A stretch of DNA of 35,024 bases from Tissierella sp. P1 (GCF_002266425.1 NZ_NPMN01000036.1:1-35024), one strand, 5' to 3'; shown: positions 1 to 9,826, numbered from the stretch's first letter. Program-made: numbers and translations. The notes: generated by a model not told the origin, from the sequence alone.

Positions 1-34
1 TTTTTTGTTGGAATATAGACCATTTATGTCTAAA

Positions 35-49
35 TGATAATAATTATCA
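35..49. promoter_or_regulatory. Fur-type operator (7-1-7 palindrome)
   Basis: The sequence TGATAATAATTATCA is a perfect 7-1-7 inverted repeat, identical to the classical Bacillus Fur box consensus. It lies about 90 bases upstream of the peroxiredoxin start. PerR boxes are similar but typically read TTATAATNATTATAA, so Fur is the closer match and PerR cannot be excluded. The window begins just upstream, so the site could also serve a divergent gene outside it. Confidence 0.7.
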
Positions 50-138
50 ATTTAATGTTTATTTTATATAAAATTGGATATAAATAAAATAATTGATAAA
101 TAAATCAAAAACTAAAAGATAAAATATGGAGGTATATA

Positions 139-660
139 ATGGATAGAATAGTAGGAAAACAAGCACCGGATTTTAGAATGAACACTTGTGATGGAGATGG
201 ATGTAACTTTGGAGAAGTTCGTCTATCAGACTATAAAGGAAAATGGTTAGTCATGTTCTTTTACCCATTAGATTTTACTTTTGTATGCCCTACAGAAATT
301 ACAGGATATAGTAAGAGAATCGATGACTTCAAAAAAGAAGATGCAGAAGTATTAGCTGTATCTGTAGATAGTGAGCATTCACATAAGGCATGGATTAATT
401 CAAGCTTAGGTAAAGTAAACTTCCCTATGGCTTCTGATATGACAAAGAAAGTTGCTAGTGATTATGGAATATTGATAGAAGAAGAGGGTGTTGCTTTAAG
501 AGGGCTGTTTATTATAGATCCAGAGGGAATCATTAGATATTCAGTAGTTCATGATTTAAATGTAGGAAGATCGGTTGATGAAACGCTAAGAGTACTTAAA
601 GCTCTAAAAACTGGTGGACTTTGCCCAGTAGACTGGGAAGAAGGGGAAAATTTACTTTAA
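139..660 (+). CDS. 2-Cys peroxiredoxin (AhpC/TSA, Prx1 type)
   Basis: This cytosolic thiol peroxidase is predicted to reduce hydrogen peroxide and organic peroxides. The 173-residue protein has the peroxidatic motif FTFVCPTE with Cys50 and a resolving cysteine, Cys162, in GGLCPVDW near the C-terminus. That is the typical 2-Cys arrangement, and the length is usual for the family. The ATG is preceded by a GGAGG ribosome binding site. The gene is monocistronic: a Fur-like box stands upstream and a hairpin terminator follows directly. The reductant is not visible here; no ahpF or thioredoxin reductase is adjacent. Family assignment is firm, while regulation by Fur or PerR is inferred from the operator only. 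Confidence 0.95.
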   Translation: MDRIVGKQAPDFRMNTCDGDGCNFGEVRLSDYKGKWLVMFFYPLDFTFVCPTEITGYSKRIDDFKKEDAEVLAVSVDSEHSHKAWINSSLGKVNFPMASDMTKKVASDYGILIEEEGVALRGLFIIDPEGIIRYSVVHDLNVGRSVDETLRVLKALKTGGLCPVDWEEGENLL

Positions 661-664
661 AGAT

Positions 665-689
665 AAGGAGTCTAATAAGACTCCTTTTT
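665..689 (+). terminator. Rho-independent terminator of the peroxiredoxin gene
   Basis: An 8-bp stem (AAGGAGTC / GACTCCTT, 665-672 with 679-686) has a 6-base loop and is followed by a T run, starting 5 bases after the stop codon. Confidence 0.9.
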
Positions 690-736
690 AAATAAGTAAC
701 AAAGTTGGTGTCAGGCACCAATTTTGTTACTTATTT
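690..736. repeat. Long intergenic palindrome with GGTGTCAGGCACC core
   Basis: Positions 690-710 pair with 716-736 in a 21-bp stem interrupted only by one G-T pair, closing on a TCAGG loop. The core GGTGTCAGGCACC resembles palindromes I recall as dispersed intergenic elements in several Firmicutes genomes. It directly abuts the terminator of the peroxiredoxin gene and ends about 24 bases before the Nudix gene. No second copy was noticed in this window. It may be a REP-like element or an extra terminator. Confidence 0.6.
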
Positions 737-759
737 TACTAGCTAGAGAGGTGTAAAGG

Positions 760-1392
760 ATGGATATAGAAAAAATAAGAGAAATAATTACAGATAGAAC
801 TCCTAGACCCATAGATATAAAACGAAATTATTCAGTACTTATACCAATAGTCGAAAACAATAATAGATTAGAAATAATCTATGAGCTAAGATCTAAAAAT
901 CTAAATAATCAGCCTGGTGAAATATCTTTCCCGGGAGGAGAAGTAGAAGATAATGAAACTTTTAAAGAGGCAGCTATAAGGGAAACTATTGAAGAATTGA
1001 ACATAAAAGAAGAAAATATAAACATAATTGGAGAATTAGATTATTTAGTTTCCTATGCCAATATTACTATTCATTGCTTTTTAGGCACCATTTCTGGATT
1101 AATTGTGGATAATATAGTTCCCAATCCTTATGAAGTGGATCATATATTCACAGTTCCCTTAGAATTCTTCTTAGAAAATGAGCCGGATATTTATTATTTA
1201 GATTTAAAAACAGTATTAAATGATGAATTCCCTTATAATTTAATACCCAAAGGAAGAGACTATAACTGGAGAAGTGGAAAACACTCTGTTATGTTTTATC
1301 ACTATAAGGATTATATTATTTGGGGATTTACAGCAAGAATGACTAAAAATCTTATAGATATAATTAAAGGACCTAAATTTATTAGGTCCTAA
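760..1392 (+). CDS. Nudix hydrolase, probable CoA diphosphatase
   Basis: The 210-residue protein carries a complete Nudix box (GGEVEDNETFKEAAIRET followed by IEELNI), with the catalytic REx2EE element at about residues 77-82. Immediately before it is an LNNQPGEISFPGG segment matching the CoA-pyrophosphatase signature that precedes the box in NudL/YeaB-type enzymes. Such enzymes cleave CoA and its derivatives to phosphopantetheine and 3',5'-ADP in the cytosol with Mg or Mn. Start is ATG with a GAGAGG/AAAGG-type ribosome binding site. The last codons overlap the end of the convergent MATE gene by 4 bases and include a terminator stem. The substrate is inferred from the motif and other dinucleotide substrates are possible. 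Confidence 0.85.
   Translation: MDIEKIREIITDRTPRPIDIKRNYSVLIPIVENNNRLEIIYELRSKNLNNQPGEISFPGGEVEDNETFKEAAIRETIEELNIKEENINIIGELDYLVSYANITIHCFLGTISGLIVDNIVPNPYEVDHIFTVPLEFFLENEPDIYYLDLKTVLNDEFPYNLIPKGRDYNWRSGKHSVMFYHYKDYIIWGFTARMTKNLIDIIKGPKFIRS
1369..1390. terminator. Bidirectional terminator inside the overlapping 3' ends
   Basis: A 9-bp stem (AGGACCTAA / TTAGGTCCT) with a 4-base loop lies within the final codons of the Nudix gene. It is T-rich on both sides, so it can stop transcription of both convergent genes. Confidence 0.75.
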
Positions 1393-2786
1393 TTTTCTTC
1401 TATTATATTGTTAAATTTTGGATTCTTTTCATTACCAAGGTTTTTCACACTTTTAATTACAAAATATGCAGTGATTATAGATGCTATAAGATCTGAAATA
1501 GGTCCAGCTAACCAAACTCCTGTCAAGCCATAGATTTTTGGTAAGATTATCAATGCAGGAATAAGAACTAACACCTGTCTTGATAAGCTAAGTAACATAG
1601 CATGTTTCGGTCTGCCTGTGGCTTGAAAATAATTGGAGCTTACAACTTGAAGGCCTACTATAGGAAACATAGCTAGATATATTCTCATTCCTGGAATACC
1701 GATTTTTAATATTTCTGTAATATTTCCCTCTTTACTGATGAAAAGTTGATATAATTGAGCAGGAAATAATTGAGTTAATAAGAATCCTATTGTAGTTATT
1801 ACAGTTGCAGCTATGGTAGCATATTTTAGAGTTTCTTTTACCCTATCATATTTTTGAGCTCCATAGTTAAATCCAATAATAGGCTGAGAACCTTGGTTGA
1901 TACCAAATACAGGCATCATTACCATCATAGCTACGCTATTTATAACAGCCATACTTGAATTAGCCAAATCACCGCCATAATTCTTTAGGCTATTGTTTAA
2001 TAGAACAGTTACCATACTGCCAGCTATTTGCATACTAAAAGGTCCGAGGCCTATTAATACTATATCTTTTGCAATTTCTAGTTTTAATTTTAGATATTCC
2101 TTTTTAATGTTCAACATACTCTTTCCGCCAAAGAAATATCTCATAACCCATATAGCTGATAAACCTTGAGAAATAATAGTTGCAAGAGCGGCACCTTCTA
2201 CACCCATATTGAACCAAAAGATAAATATGGGATCTAATATGGTATTTGAAATGGCACCTATTAACATGGTTTTCATAGCAATAGTTGGACTGCCTTCACC
2301 ACGAATAAAGTTATTCATTCCAAAACCAATAGCTTGAAGTGGTGCTCCGATTAATATTATCTTCATATAATCATAAGCATATTGATAGTTTGAAGGAGAA
2401 GCACCAAAGACATTTAATAAAGGTTTTAAAAAAATAAGACCGAAAACAGATATACATAAGGATATTAGTATCAAAAGAACAAATGAATTTCCAGTAACTT
2501 TCTCGGCTTCTTCCTTACGATCCTGACCTAATTTGATAGATACTAATGTATTGCCACCTATACCTATTAACATGCCAAAAGCCATGATAATCAAAGAAAT
2601 AGGAGAGCTAATAAATAAGCCTCCAATAGCAAGTTCACCTACACCTTTACCTATAAAGATTCTATCTACTATGTTGTATAATGCATTTACTATCATTCCT
2701 GTGATGGCAGGTAGGGAAAATTTAACTAGCAATTTTCCAATGGGTTCTTCACCTAATAATTTTCTTCTTTCGTTTTCTTTATTCAT
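1389..2786 (-). CDS. MATE family multidrug/Na+ antiporter
   Basis: A 465-residue polytopic membrane protein with about twelve hydrophobic segments. The N-terminal stretch (LGEEPIGKLLVKFSLPAITGM, read with a break after GKLLVK) and the IVDRIFIGKGVG loop are characteristic of the NorM/MATE fold of bacterial transporters. MATE proteins export cationic drugs or metabolites using Na+ or H+ gradients. The start ATG is preceded by a GGTGAG-type site. Gene order is convergent with the Nudix gene and downstream of the CAP-domain gene, separated from it by a hairpin. No local regulator (MarR/TetR) is seen. The transported substrate cannot be read from the sequence. Confidence 0.92.
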   Translation of the reverse strand: MNKENERRKLLGEEPIGKLLVKFSLPAITGMIVNALYNIVDRIFIGKGVGELAIGGLFISSPISLIIMAFGMLIGIGGNTLVSIKLGQDRKEEAEKVTGNSFVLLILISLCISVFGLIFLKPLLNVFGASPSNYQYAYDYMKIILIGAPLQAIGFGMNNFIRGEGSPTIAMKTMLIGAISNTILDPIFIFWFNMGVEGAALATIISQGLSAIWVMRYFFGGKSMLNIKKEYLKLKLEIAKDIVLIGLGPFSMQIAGSMVTVLLNNSLKNYGGDLANSSMAVINSVAMMVMMPVFGINQGSQPIIGFNYGAQKYDRVKETLKYATIAATVITTIGFLLTQLFPAQLYQLFISKEGNITEILKIGIPGMRIYLAMFPIVGLQVVSSNYFQATGRPKHAMLLSLSRQVLVLIPALIILPKIYGLTGVWLAGPISDLIASIITAYFVIKSVKNLGNEKNPKFNNIIEEN

Positions 2787-2806
2787 TTTCTCACCTACAT
2801 AATAAA

Positions 2807-2840
2807 ATAGTTAGCCTTCTCTTTTGAGAAGGCTAACTAT
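2807..2840 (-). terminator. 15-bp hairpin between the CAP gene and the MATE gene
   Basis: ATAGTTAGCCTTCTC (2807-2821) pairs perfectly with 2826-2840 around a TTTT loop. On the minus strand it is followed by an ATTTTATT tail. It can terminate the upstream CAP-domain transcript. A TATAAT hexamer overlaps its upstream edge on the minus strand (about 2838-2843), so it would also sit in the MATE 5' leader if that promoter is used. Confidence 0.7.
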
Positions 2841-2890
2841 TATTATACCACAAAATCCTATATATTAAAAATTATATTTTGACTGTCTAA

Positions 2891-3697
2891 TTAATTAGTG
2901 AACATTTGAGTCCAGTAGTTTGTTCCATTAGAGGATTTATAATGTCCAACACCTATTTTATTAAAGCTAGGATTCATTATGTTTGCTCTATGTCCTGATG
3001 AATTCATCCATGCAGTAACTACAGATTGAGCAGTAAGTTGACCCTTTGCAATATTTTCTCCTGCAGTATTATATTTAATACCGAATTGTTTCATCATATC
3101 GAAAGGTGAACCGTAAGTAGGAGAAGTGTGGCTAAAATAATTTTTTGATGCCATGTCTTCAGATTTTTTCCTAGCTACATTTGATAGTTCACTACTTGCT
3201 ACAAGAGGTTGCAAACCTTCTTTTTGTCTTTCAATATTTACTAATCTAACTACTTCAGCTTCTATTGCCGATAACCCTGATACTGATGGTGTTTCAGTTG
3301 TAGGTGGTGTAGTTGGTTTAGGATTAGTAGGTGTTGTTGGTTCGGTAGGTGTAGTCGGTGTAGTTGGATCTGGATTACTAGGTTTTGTTGGGTAAGTTGG
3401 TTTTGTAGGTTTATTTGTATTAGGAATTGTTATAACATTTCCTGGTTTAGATCCTGGTCTATTAGTAATTATTGTCCAATTATAATTAGGATAGCCCTTA
3501 ACTGTTGTATTTTGTTGTGTATTTGAATTCTTATTGCAATCATAGTTAGAGTTTATAGAATATTCTTTGCTATAATTATTTAATATTGAGTTACAATCAA
3601 AATTTGTAAGATCGAAACTTGCAGCACTTGCTGCAGATGAGCTTAGTATTGTTGCGGCTATTAATGAATACACTACCTTTCTTTTTCTTGTAAACAT
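2891..3697 (-). CDS. Secreted CAP (SCP/PR-1, YkwD-like) domain protein
   Basis: The 268-residue protein starts with a signal peptide (MFTRKRKVVYSLIAATILSS, then SAASAAS as a cleavage region). Next comes a roughly 70-residue region of its own. A Pro/Thr-rich linker at about residues 90-140 is made of PTxP-like repeats. A CAP domain follows at about residues 145-268, with HTSPTYGSPFDMM, GENIA and SGHRANIMNP motifs. The domain architecture matches YkwD/SafA-associated proteins of spore-forming Firmicutes, found extracellularly or in the envelope; their biochemical role is poorly defined. Start is ATG with an AAGGAGGAC ribosome binding site. The N-terminal half and 5' region are duplicated in the neighbouring truncated gene at 3782-4054. 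Confidence 0.9.
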   Translation of the reverse strand: MFTRKRKVVYSLIAATILSSSAASAASFDLTNFDCNSILNNYSKEYSINSNYDCNKNSNTQQNTTVKGYPNYNWTIITNRPGSKPGNVITIPNTNKPTKPTYPTKPSNPDPTTPTTPTEPTTPTNPKPTTPPTTETPSVSGLSAIEAEVVRLVNIERQKEGLQPLVASSELSNVARKKSEDMASKNYFSHTSPTYGSPFDMMKQFGIKYNTAGENIAKGQLTAQSVVTAWMNSSGHRANIMNPSFNKIGVGHYKSSNGTNYWTQMFTN

Positions 3698-3781
3698 GTT
3701 TTGTCCTCCTTGAAATTATGAAAAAGTTTAACTTTTTTTATTTGTTTAATATTATAAATTTGATCTTTTAAAAATATCTCT

Positions 3782-4054
3782 TTATTTTGTAGGAATTGTT
3801 AAACAGTTTCCTAACTTATTAACAATAGCTGTCCAATCGAATTTAGAACAACTGCTGTCTGTTGTATCTTGTTGTGTATTTGAATTTTCATTTGAGTCAT
3901 AATTGAAATTGATGCCGTACTCTTTGATGTAATTATTTAATATTGAATTACAATCAAAATTTGCAAGATCAAAGCTTGCAGCATTAGCTGCAGATGAGCT
4001 AAGCATTAGGGCGGCTATTAATGAGTAAATTACTTTTCTTTTCTTTGTAAACAT
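3782..4054 (-). CDS. Small secreted protein, truncated tandem paralogue of the CAP protein
   Basis: The 90-residue product has the same signal peptide (MFTKKRKVIYSLIAALMLSS) and the same ASFDLANFDCNSILNNY segment as the neighbour at 2891-3697. It stops just after the region matching NWTIITNRPG, so it lacks both the Pro/Thr linker and the CAP domain. The ribosome binding site and about 30 bases upstream are also shared, including the CAAGGAGGACAAAA stretch, so the copy arose as a tandem duplication. I chose the ATG at 4054 because this SD precedes it; a longer in-frame TTG reading to 4126 has no SD and would bury the signal peptide. It may be a decaying copy or a free version of the N-terminal domain. 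Confidence 0.7.
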   Translation of the reverse strand: MFTKKRKVIYSLIAALMLSSSAANAASFDLANFDCNSILNNYIKEYGINFNYDSNENSNTQQDTTDSSCSKFDWTAIVNKLGNCLTIPTK

Positions 4055-4257
4055 ATTTTTGTCCTCCTTGAAATTTTGAGTAAATTTAACTATCTTAACT
4101 TGCCTCCTTTCATAAATTGTAATCAATTTGTAATAAATTGAATTTTTTAAAAGTATATCACTAGTGCAAGGGGTAAATAAACCCTCAATAGATGGCAGGT
4201 TTACATAATATTACCAAAGGGGTATCTATTTAGATGAAAAATCTTCTCTATATTAGT

Positions 4258-5813
<1,556 letters not shown>

Positions 5814-5902
5814 TAACTTCACTTTTTGTATTTATTGAATATTCATTAAGATTTACTATGTTTGATATTGAAATTACTGAACTATTATATCCATATAAAA
5901 GC

Positions 5903-5931
5903 TTGTCAAAAATTTAATAATGAAATATCAT
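5903..5931 (+). promoter_or_regulatory. Possible promoter of the hemA operon
   Basis: TTGTCA-N17-TATCAT lies about 80 bases before hemA. A second TATAAT at 5964-5969 has no good -35. The choice between them is uncertain. Confidence 0.4.
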
Positions 5932-6008
5932 TAGGGTATAGACTAGTTATTATATTGAAGTTTTATAATAGACGTTAACGAGAGTTTTCATTATATAGGA
6001 GGGCAAAA

Positions 6009-7241
6009 ATGGAAGTAGCAGTAATTGGAATAAATCACAATAATTCACCAATTGAAGTACGGGAAAAGTTTTTCTTTTCTGAATCTATGAAGATAGAAAG
6101 TTCAGATCAGATATTAGATAAATCTACGAAGGAAATAATCATTGTTTCAACTTGCAACAGAAGTGAGATATATGTTGCAAGTGATAATATTGATCTATCA
6201 ATAGATGAGGTCAAAGAGTTTTATAAAGAATTCTTTAAGTTTTCACAAGCAGAAGACTATATTTTTGTTAAAAAAAGAAGGGATGCTGTAGTTCATCTTT
6301 ATATGGTAGCTGCAGGACTTGACTCAATGGTATTAGGAGAAGATCAAATATTAGGACAGATAAGAGAATCCATGACATTTTCTATGAACTTAGGATTTAG
6401 CAAAAAGGTATTAAATCGATTGTTTATGGATGCAATATTTGAGGGGAAAAAAATAAGAAGCAAATTAAAGATATCTGAAATACCCTTATCTACTAGCTAT
6501 ATTGGAATAAATCTTCTCAAGAAAGAAATAGGCTCTTTAAATGGTAAAAAAGCTCTTATAATTGGAGCGGGAGAAATAGGTACCTTAGCTATTAAATATT
6601 TATATGAAGAAGAACTAGAACAAATATATGTAACTAATAGAACCTATGAAAAAGTGAAAGAGATATGTAAGGATTTTGATAAATTAACTCCCATAGAATA
6701 TGATGTAAGATATGATATCTTGGAAAATATAGATATTTTAATCACTGCTACAGGAGCGCCTCATACAATTATAACCCATAGGGATATAAAAAAGTTACCA
6801 AATAGATTATACATATTGGATTTAGCCCTTCCTAGAGATGTAGACCCCAAAATTGGAGAAAAAGAAAATGTAATTTTATATCATAACGATGATTTGCAAA
6901 AAATGTCAGAAGAAAATCTATTAAGAAGAAAAGAACTTTCAGAAGAAGCTATAGAAATAATAAATGGAGATGTAGGGAAATACATAAACTGGATAACCAC
7001 CTTAGACGTTGATCCTGTCATAGAATCTTTAAATAAAAGATGCTTTTCTATAAAGGAAGACACTATGAATTATATTAATAGAAAAGTAGAATTAGATAAA
7101 AGAGAGAAAAAGATAATAGATAAGATGATCATGTCTGCCTTGAAGAAGTTTATAAGAGAACCTATTAAGATTCTAAAAAAAGCGGATGAGGAAAATTCAG
7201 AAGAATATATAGAAATAATGAAAAGATTATTTCAAATATAG
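6009..7241 (+). CDS. hemA: Glutamyl-tRNA reductase
   Basis: First committed enzyme of C5 tetrapyrrole synthesis: it reduces Glu-tRNA to glutamate-1-semialdehyde with NADPH. The 410-residue protein shows the catalytic cysteine motif STCNRSE (Cys49), the HLYMVAAGLDSMVLGEDQILGQ substrate segment (read with breaks), a Rossmann GAGEIG motif near residue 187, and the C-terminal dimerisation helix region. ATG start with GGAGGG. It opens a six-gene operon with only 9 bases to the next gene. Operon content (no hemE/G/H type genes) suggests that the product is siroheme, possibly with corrinoids, rather than heme. Confidence 0.96.
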   Translation: MEVAVIGINHNNSPIEVREKFFFSESMKIESSDQILDKSTKEIIIVSTCNRSEIYVASDNIDLSIDEVKEFYKEFFKFSQAEDYIFVKKRRDAVVHLYMVAAGLDSMVLGEDQILGQIRESMTFSMNLGFSKKVLNRLFMDAIFEGKKIRSKLKISEIPLSTSYIGINLLKKEIGSLNGKKALIIGAGEIGTLAIKYLYEEELEQIYVTNRTYEKVKEICKDFDKLTPIEYDVRYDILENIDILITATGAPHTIITHRDIKKLPNRLYILDLALPRDVDPKIGEKENVILYHNDDLQKMSEENLLRRKELSEEAIEIINGDVGKYINWITTLDVDPVIESLNKRCFSIKEDTMNYINRKVELDKREKKIIDKMIMSALKKFIREPIKILKKADEENSEEYIEIMKRLFQI

Positions 7242-7250
7242 AGGTGGACT

Positions 7251-7847
7251 ATGTTTTATCCTATAATGATAAATATCAGTAATAAATTAATTATAGTCGT
7301 TGGTGGAGGAGAAGTAGCCTATAGAAAGGCTGCAAAGTTTCTAGAATTTGGCGGGAAAGTAATGATTTTAAGTCCAAATAATATTGAGAAATTTAGAGAC
7401 TTAAAAGAAAAGCATAAAGAAAAGTTAAATTTTATATATGATAAATATAATAAAAAATATATTCACGATGCTTTCTTGGTAATAGCAGCAACATCCTCTA
7501 AAGAAATAAACCAGCAAATTTCAAATGATTGTAAGGATTTAAGTATATTAGCTAATATTGTTGACAATAGAGATAGTTCTGATTTTATAACCCCCTCTAT
7601 TATAAACAATGATAATTTAACAATTTCTATTTCTACAATGGGAAGTTTTCCATACTTAAGTAAGAAAATAAGAACGGATATGGAAGAAAAGTATAAAAAA
7701 TTTAACAAAGAATATTTAAATCTTTTAGAGGAAGTGAGATATTTGGTATTAGAGAAACATAGAGATAAAACAAAAGAAACGATGGAATATGCTTTAAGCT
7801 TAGATATAGATGAATTAAAGGATTTGTTAATAAAGTTAAAAGATTAA
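7251..7847 (+). CDS. Precorrin-2 dehydrogenase / sirohydrochlorin ferrochelatase-like
   Basis: The 198-residue protein belongs to the CysG N-terminal/Met8 family. It has the opening MFYPIMINISNKLIIVVGGG with the NAD-binding GGGEVAYRKA motif, and the conserved VDNRDSSDFITPS and STMGSFPYLSKKIR segments that bind the tetrapyrrole. These enzymes oxidise precorrin-2 to sirohydrochlorin with NAD+; some also insert iron. ATG with GAGGTGG follows the hemA stop by 9 bases, indicating co-transcription. No separate SirB/CbiX chelatase is in the window, so this protein may perform both steps, but that cannot be decided from sequence. Some genomes call such genes hemA-associated sirC or ylnF. Confidence 0.9.
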   Translation: MFYPIMINISNKLIIVVGGGEVAYRKAAKFLEFGGKVMILSPNNIEKFRDLKEKHKEKLNFIYDKYNKKYIHDAFLVIAATSSKEINQQISNDCKDLSILANIVDNRDSSDFITPSIINNDNLTISISTMGSFPYLSKKIRTDMEEKYKKFNKEYLNLLEEVRYLVLEKHRDKTKETMEYALSLDIDELKDLLIKLKD

Positions 7848-7871
7848 ATTTACATAAGGAGAACTGGTAAT

Positions 7872-8774
7872 ATGAAAATAATAGTTGGCACTAGGGGAAG
7901 TAATTTGGCATTAACGCAAACAAATATGGTCATAGATATTATAAAAAAAGCTCATCCAAATGTTGAATGTGAGGTCAAGATAATAAAAACAAAGGGGGAT
8001 ATTATCAAAGATCTTCCTATTGACAAGATAGGTGGTAAAGAAATATTTACGAAAGAAATAGAAAGAGAATTATTAGATGGTACTATTGACATGGCTGTAC
8101 ATAGTATGAAGGATATGCCTGGAGAACTTCCAAAAGGATTAAAATTATCTTTTACACCAGAAAGAGAAGATTATAGAGATGTATTAGTTTTAAGGAAAGG
8201 CATAAATAGTATTGATGATATACCTCTTGGTGGAAAAATAGGGACAGGTAGTAAAAGAAGAAAATATCAAATATTAAAATGTAGACCAGACTTGGAAATC
8301 GTTGGAATAAGAGGAAATATAGAAACTAGAATAAAGAAAATAGAAGAAGAAAATTTAGATGGAGTAATACTAGCAGCAGCAGGAATCAATAGATTAGGTT
8401 TGAATTTAGGAGAACGAGTAGTTCACTTAGATAAAGATATAGTATTACCATCTCCTACACAAGGAATATTAGCTATTGAGATTAGAGAGAATGATAATAG
8501 ACTTGATAATATTCTAAAAAGTATATCCCATACAAAAACAGAAATCCAAGGGAAAGTAGAAAGAGCATTTCTGAAAGGTGTAGGGGGAAGTTGCCATATT
8601 CCAGTAGGAGCATACTGTGAAGTCGTAGGCGACAAAATATACTTAGAAGGACTTTTAGGTACAATGGATGGAGAAGTTTTAATAAGAAGATCTATAGAGG
8701 GAAATCTAGATTCATTAGAAGATATAGGATATGTTTTAGCCAAAGACATGGTTAAGGAGATGAATAAAGCATGA
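7872..8774 (+). CDS. hemC: Porphobilinogen deaminase (hydroxymethylbilane synthase)
   Basis: Polymerises four porphobilinogens to hydroxymethylbilane. The 300-residue protein starts with the typical IVGTRGSNLALTQT. It contains AVHSMKDMPGELP, the RRKYQI and GNIETR arginine motifs, and the dipyrromethane-cofactor cysteine Cys241 in GGSCHIPVGAY. Length is normal. ATG with TAAGGAG. Its stop overlaps the next gene's ATG (ATGA), which implies translational coupling to the methyltransferase/synthase fusion. Confidence 0.97.
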   Translation: MKIIVGTRGSNLALTQTNMVIDIIKKAHPNVECEVKIIKTKGDIIKDLPIDKIGGKEIFTKEIERELLDGTIDMAVHSMKDMPGELPKGLKLSFTPEREDYRDVLVLRKGINSIDDIPLGGKIGTGSKRRKYQILKCRPDLEIVGIRGNIETRIKKIEEENLDGVILAAAGINRLGLNLGERVVHLDKDIVLPSPTQGILAIEIRENDNRLDNILKSISHTKTEIQGKVERAFLKGVGGSCHIPVGAYCEVVGDKIYLEGLLGTMDGEVLIRRSIEGNLDSLEDIGYVLAKDMVKEMNKA

Positions 8775-9826
8775 AAGGGAAAGTATATCTAATAGGAGCA
8801 GGTCCAGGAGATCCAGGTTTAATAACATTAAAAGGCTCTTCATACTTAAAAGAGGCAGATGTAGTAGTATATGATAGATTGGCTAGTCCTAGATTATTAG
8901 AAGATATTAAAGAAGGATGTAGACTAATCTATGTAGGAAAGGCATCCAAAGATCATACAAAAACACAGGATGAAATAAATGAAATAATATTTCAAGAGGC
9001 TAATAAGGGAAACATAGTTGCAAGACTCAAAGGAGGAGACCCTTATGTATTTGGACGAGGTGGGGAAGAGGCCGAATACCTTTATGATAGAGGGATAGAT
9101 TTTGAGGTAGTGCCAGGTGTTACTTCTGCAATTGGTGGACTTGCCTATGCAGGAATACCCATTACACATAGGGGAATAGCTACATCCTTTCATGTAATTA
9201 CTGGGCATCTAAAAGATGAAAATGAAGAATTAGACTGGAAAGCGTTGACCGCATTAAAGGGTACTTTAGTTTTTCTGATGGGTGTTTCAAACTTACAAAA
9301 AATAACAGAAAGTTTATTAAAACATGGAAAAAGTAAAGAGACTCCTGTAGCCATTATAAATTGGGGGACCACTCCTAGGCAACGAGTATTAGAAGGAAAT
9401 CTTTCTAATATATATGAAAAGGCCTTAAAAGAAAAAATAAAGCCACCAAGTTTAATAGCTATTGGAGATGTAGTAAGTTTAAGAGAAAAATTAAATTTCT
9501 ATGAAAAGAAGCCCTTATTAGGAGAAAATATAGTAGTCACTAGGGAAAAGGCCCATGCAATAGATACAATAAAAAAAATAGAAAAATTGGGGGGAAATGT
9601 TATATCTTTTCCTACTATAAAATTAGAGGAGATAACTCCAAACAAAGAGTTAGAAGAAGCTATTAAAAATATAAGTAAATATTCATATATAGTATTTACC
9701 AGTGTGACAGGAGTAGATATTTTCTTTAAAAAGCTTTTAGAATTAGAAGATATAAGAACTTTAGCAGGAATTAAAATAGCTGCTGTAGGAATTAAAACGC
9801 AAATGCCATTAGAAAATATGGAATAA
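8771..9826 (+). CDS. cobA: Uroporphyrinogen-III C-methyltransferase fused to the first half of uroporphyrinogen-III synthase (frame breaks)
   Basis: Residues 1-245 form a complete SUMT/CobA domain that converts uroporphyrinogen III to precorrin-2 with SAM. Motifs include YLIGAGPGDPGLITLKG, GDPYVFGRGGEE and VPGVTSAIGGLAYAG. From about residue 250 a HemD domain begins (GENIVVTREKAHAIDTI), but the reading ends after 351 residues at IKTQMPLENME. The missing HemD sequence continues in the -1 frame from about 9802 to 10269. Restoring one A in the AAA run near 9801-9803 would give a single 499-residue CobA-HemD fusion, the usual length in clostridia. Either a real inactivating deletion or a sequence error could explain this. 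The methyltransferase half should be functional as read. Confidence 0.93.
   Translation: MKGKVYLIGAGPGDPGLITLKGSSYLKEADVVVYDRLASPRLLEDIKEGCRLIYVGKASKDHTKTQDEINEIIFQEANKGNIVARLKGGDPYVFGRGGEEAEYLYDRGIDFEVVPGVTSAIGGLAYAGIPITHRGIATSFHVITGHLKDENEELDWKALTALKGTLVFLMGVSNLQKITESLLKHGKSKETPVAIINWGTTPRQRVLEGNLSNIYEKALKEKIKPPSLIAIGDVVSLREKLNFYEKKPLLGENIVVTREKAHAIDTIKKIEKLGGNVISFPTIKLEEITPNKELEEAIKNISKYSYIVFTSVTGVDIFFKKLLELEDIRTLAGIKIAAVGIKTQMPLENME

Noticed and set aside
3153..3395. Plus-strand frame with Gly-Val repeats opposite the CAP gene
   Set aside because: It is the complement of the Pro/Thr linker codons of the CAP-domain protein, with no ribosome binding site and no own homology.
3284..3412. 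Possible CRISPR or tandem repeat signal
   Set aside because: The repetitive pattern is low-complexity PTxP codons in a protein linker, with no regular repeat-spacer structure.
4055..4126. Longer N-terminus for the truncated CAP paralogue, starting at TTG 4126
   Set aside because: No SD before that TTG, it would place 24 residues ahead of a good signal peptide, and the ATG at 4054 has AAGGAGG.
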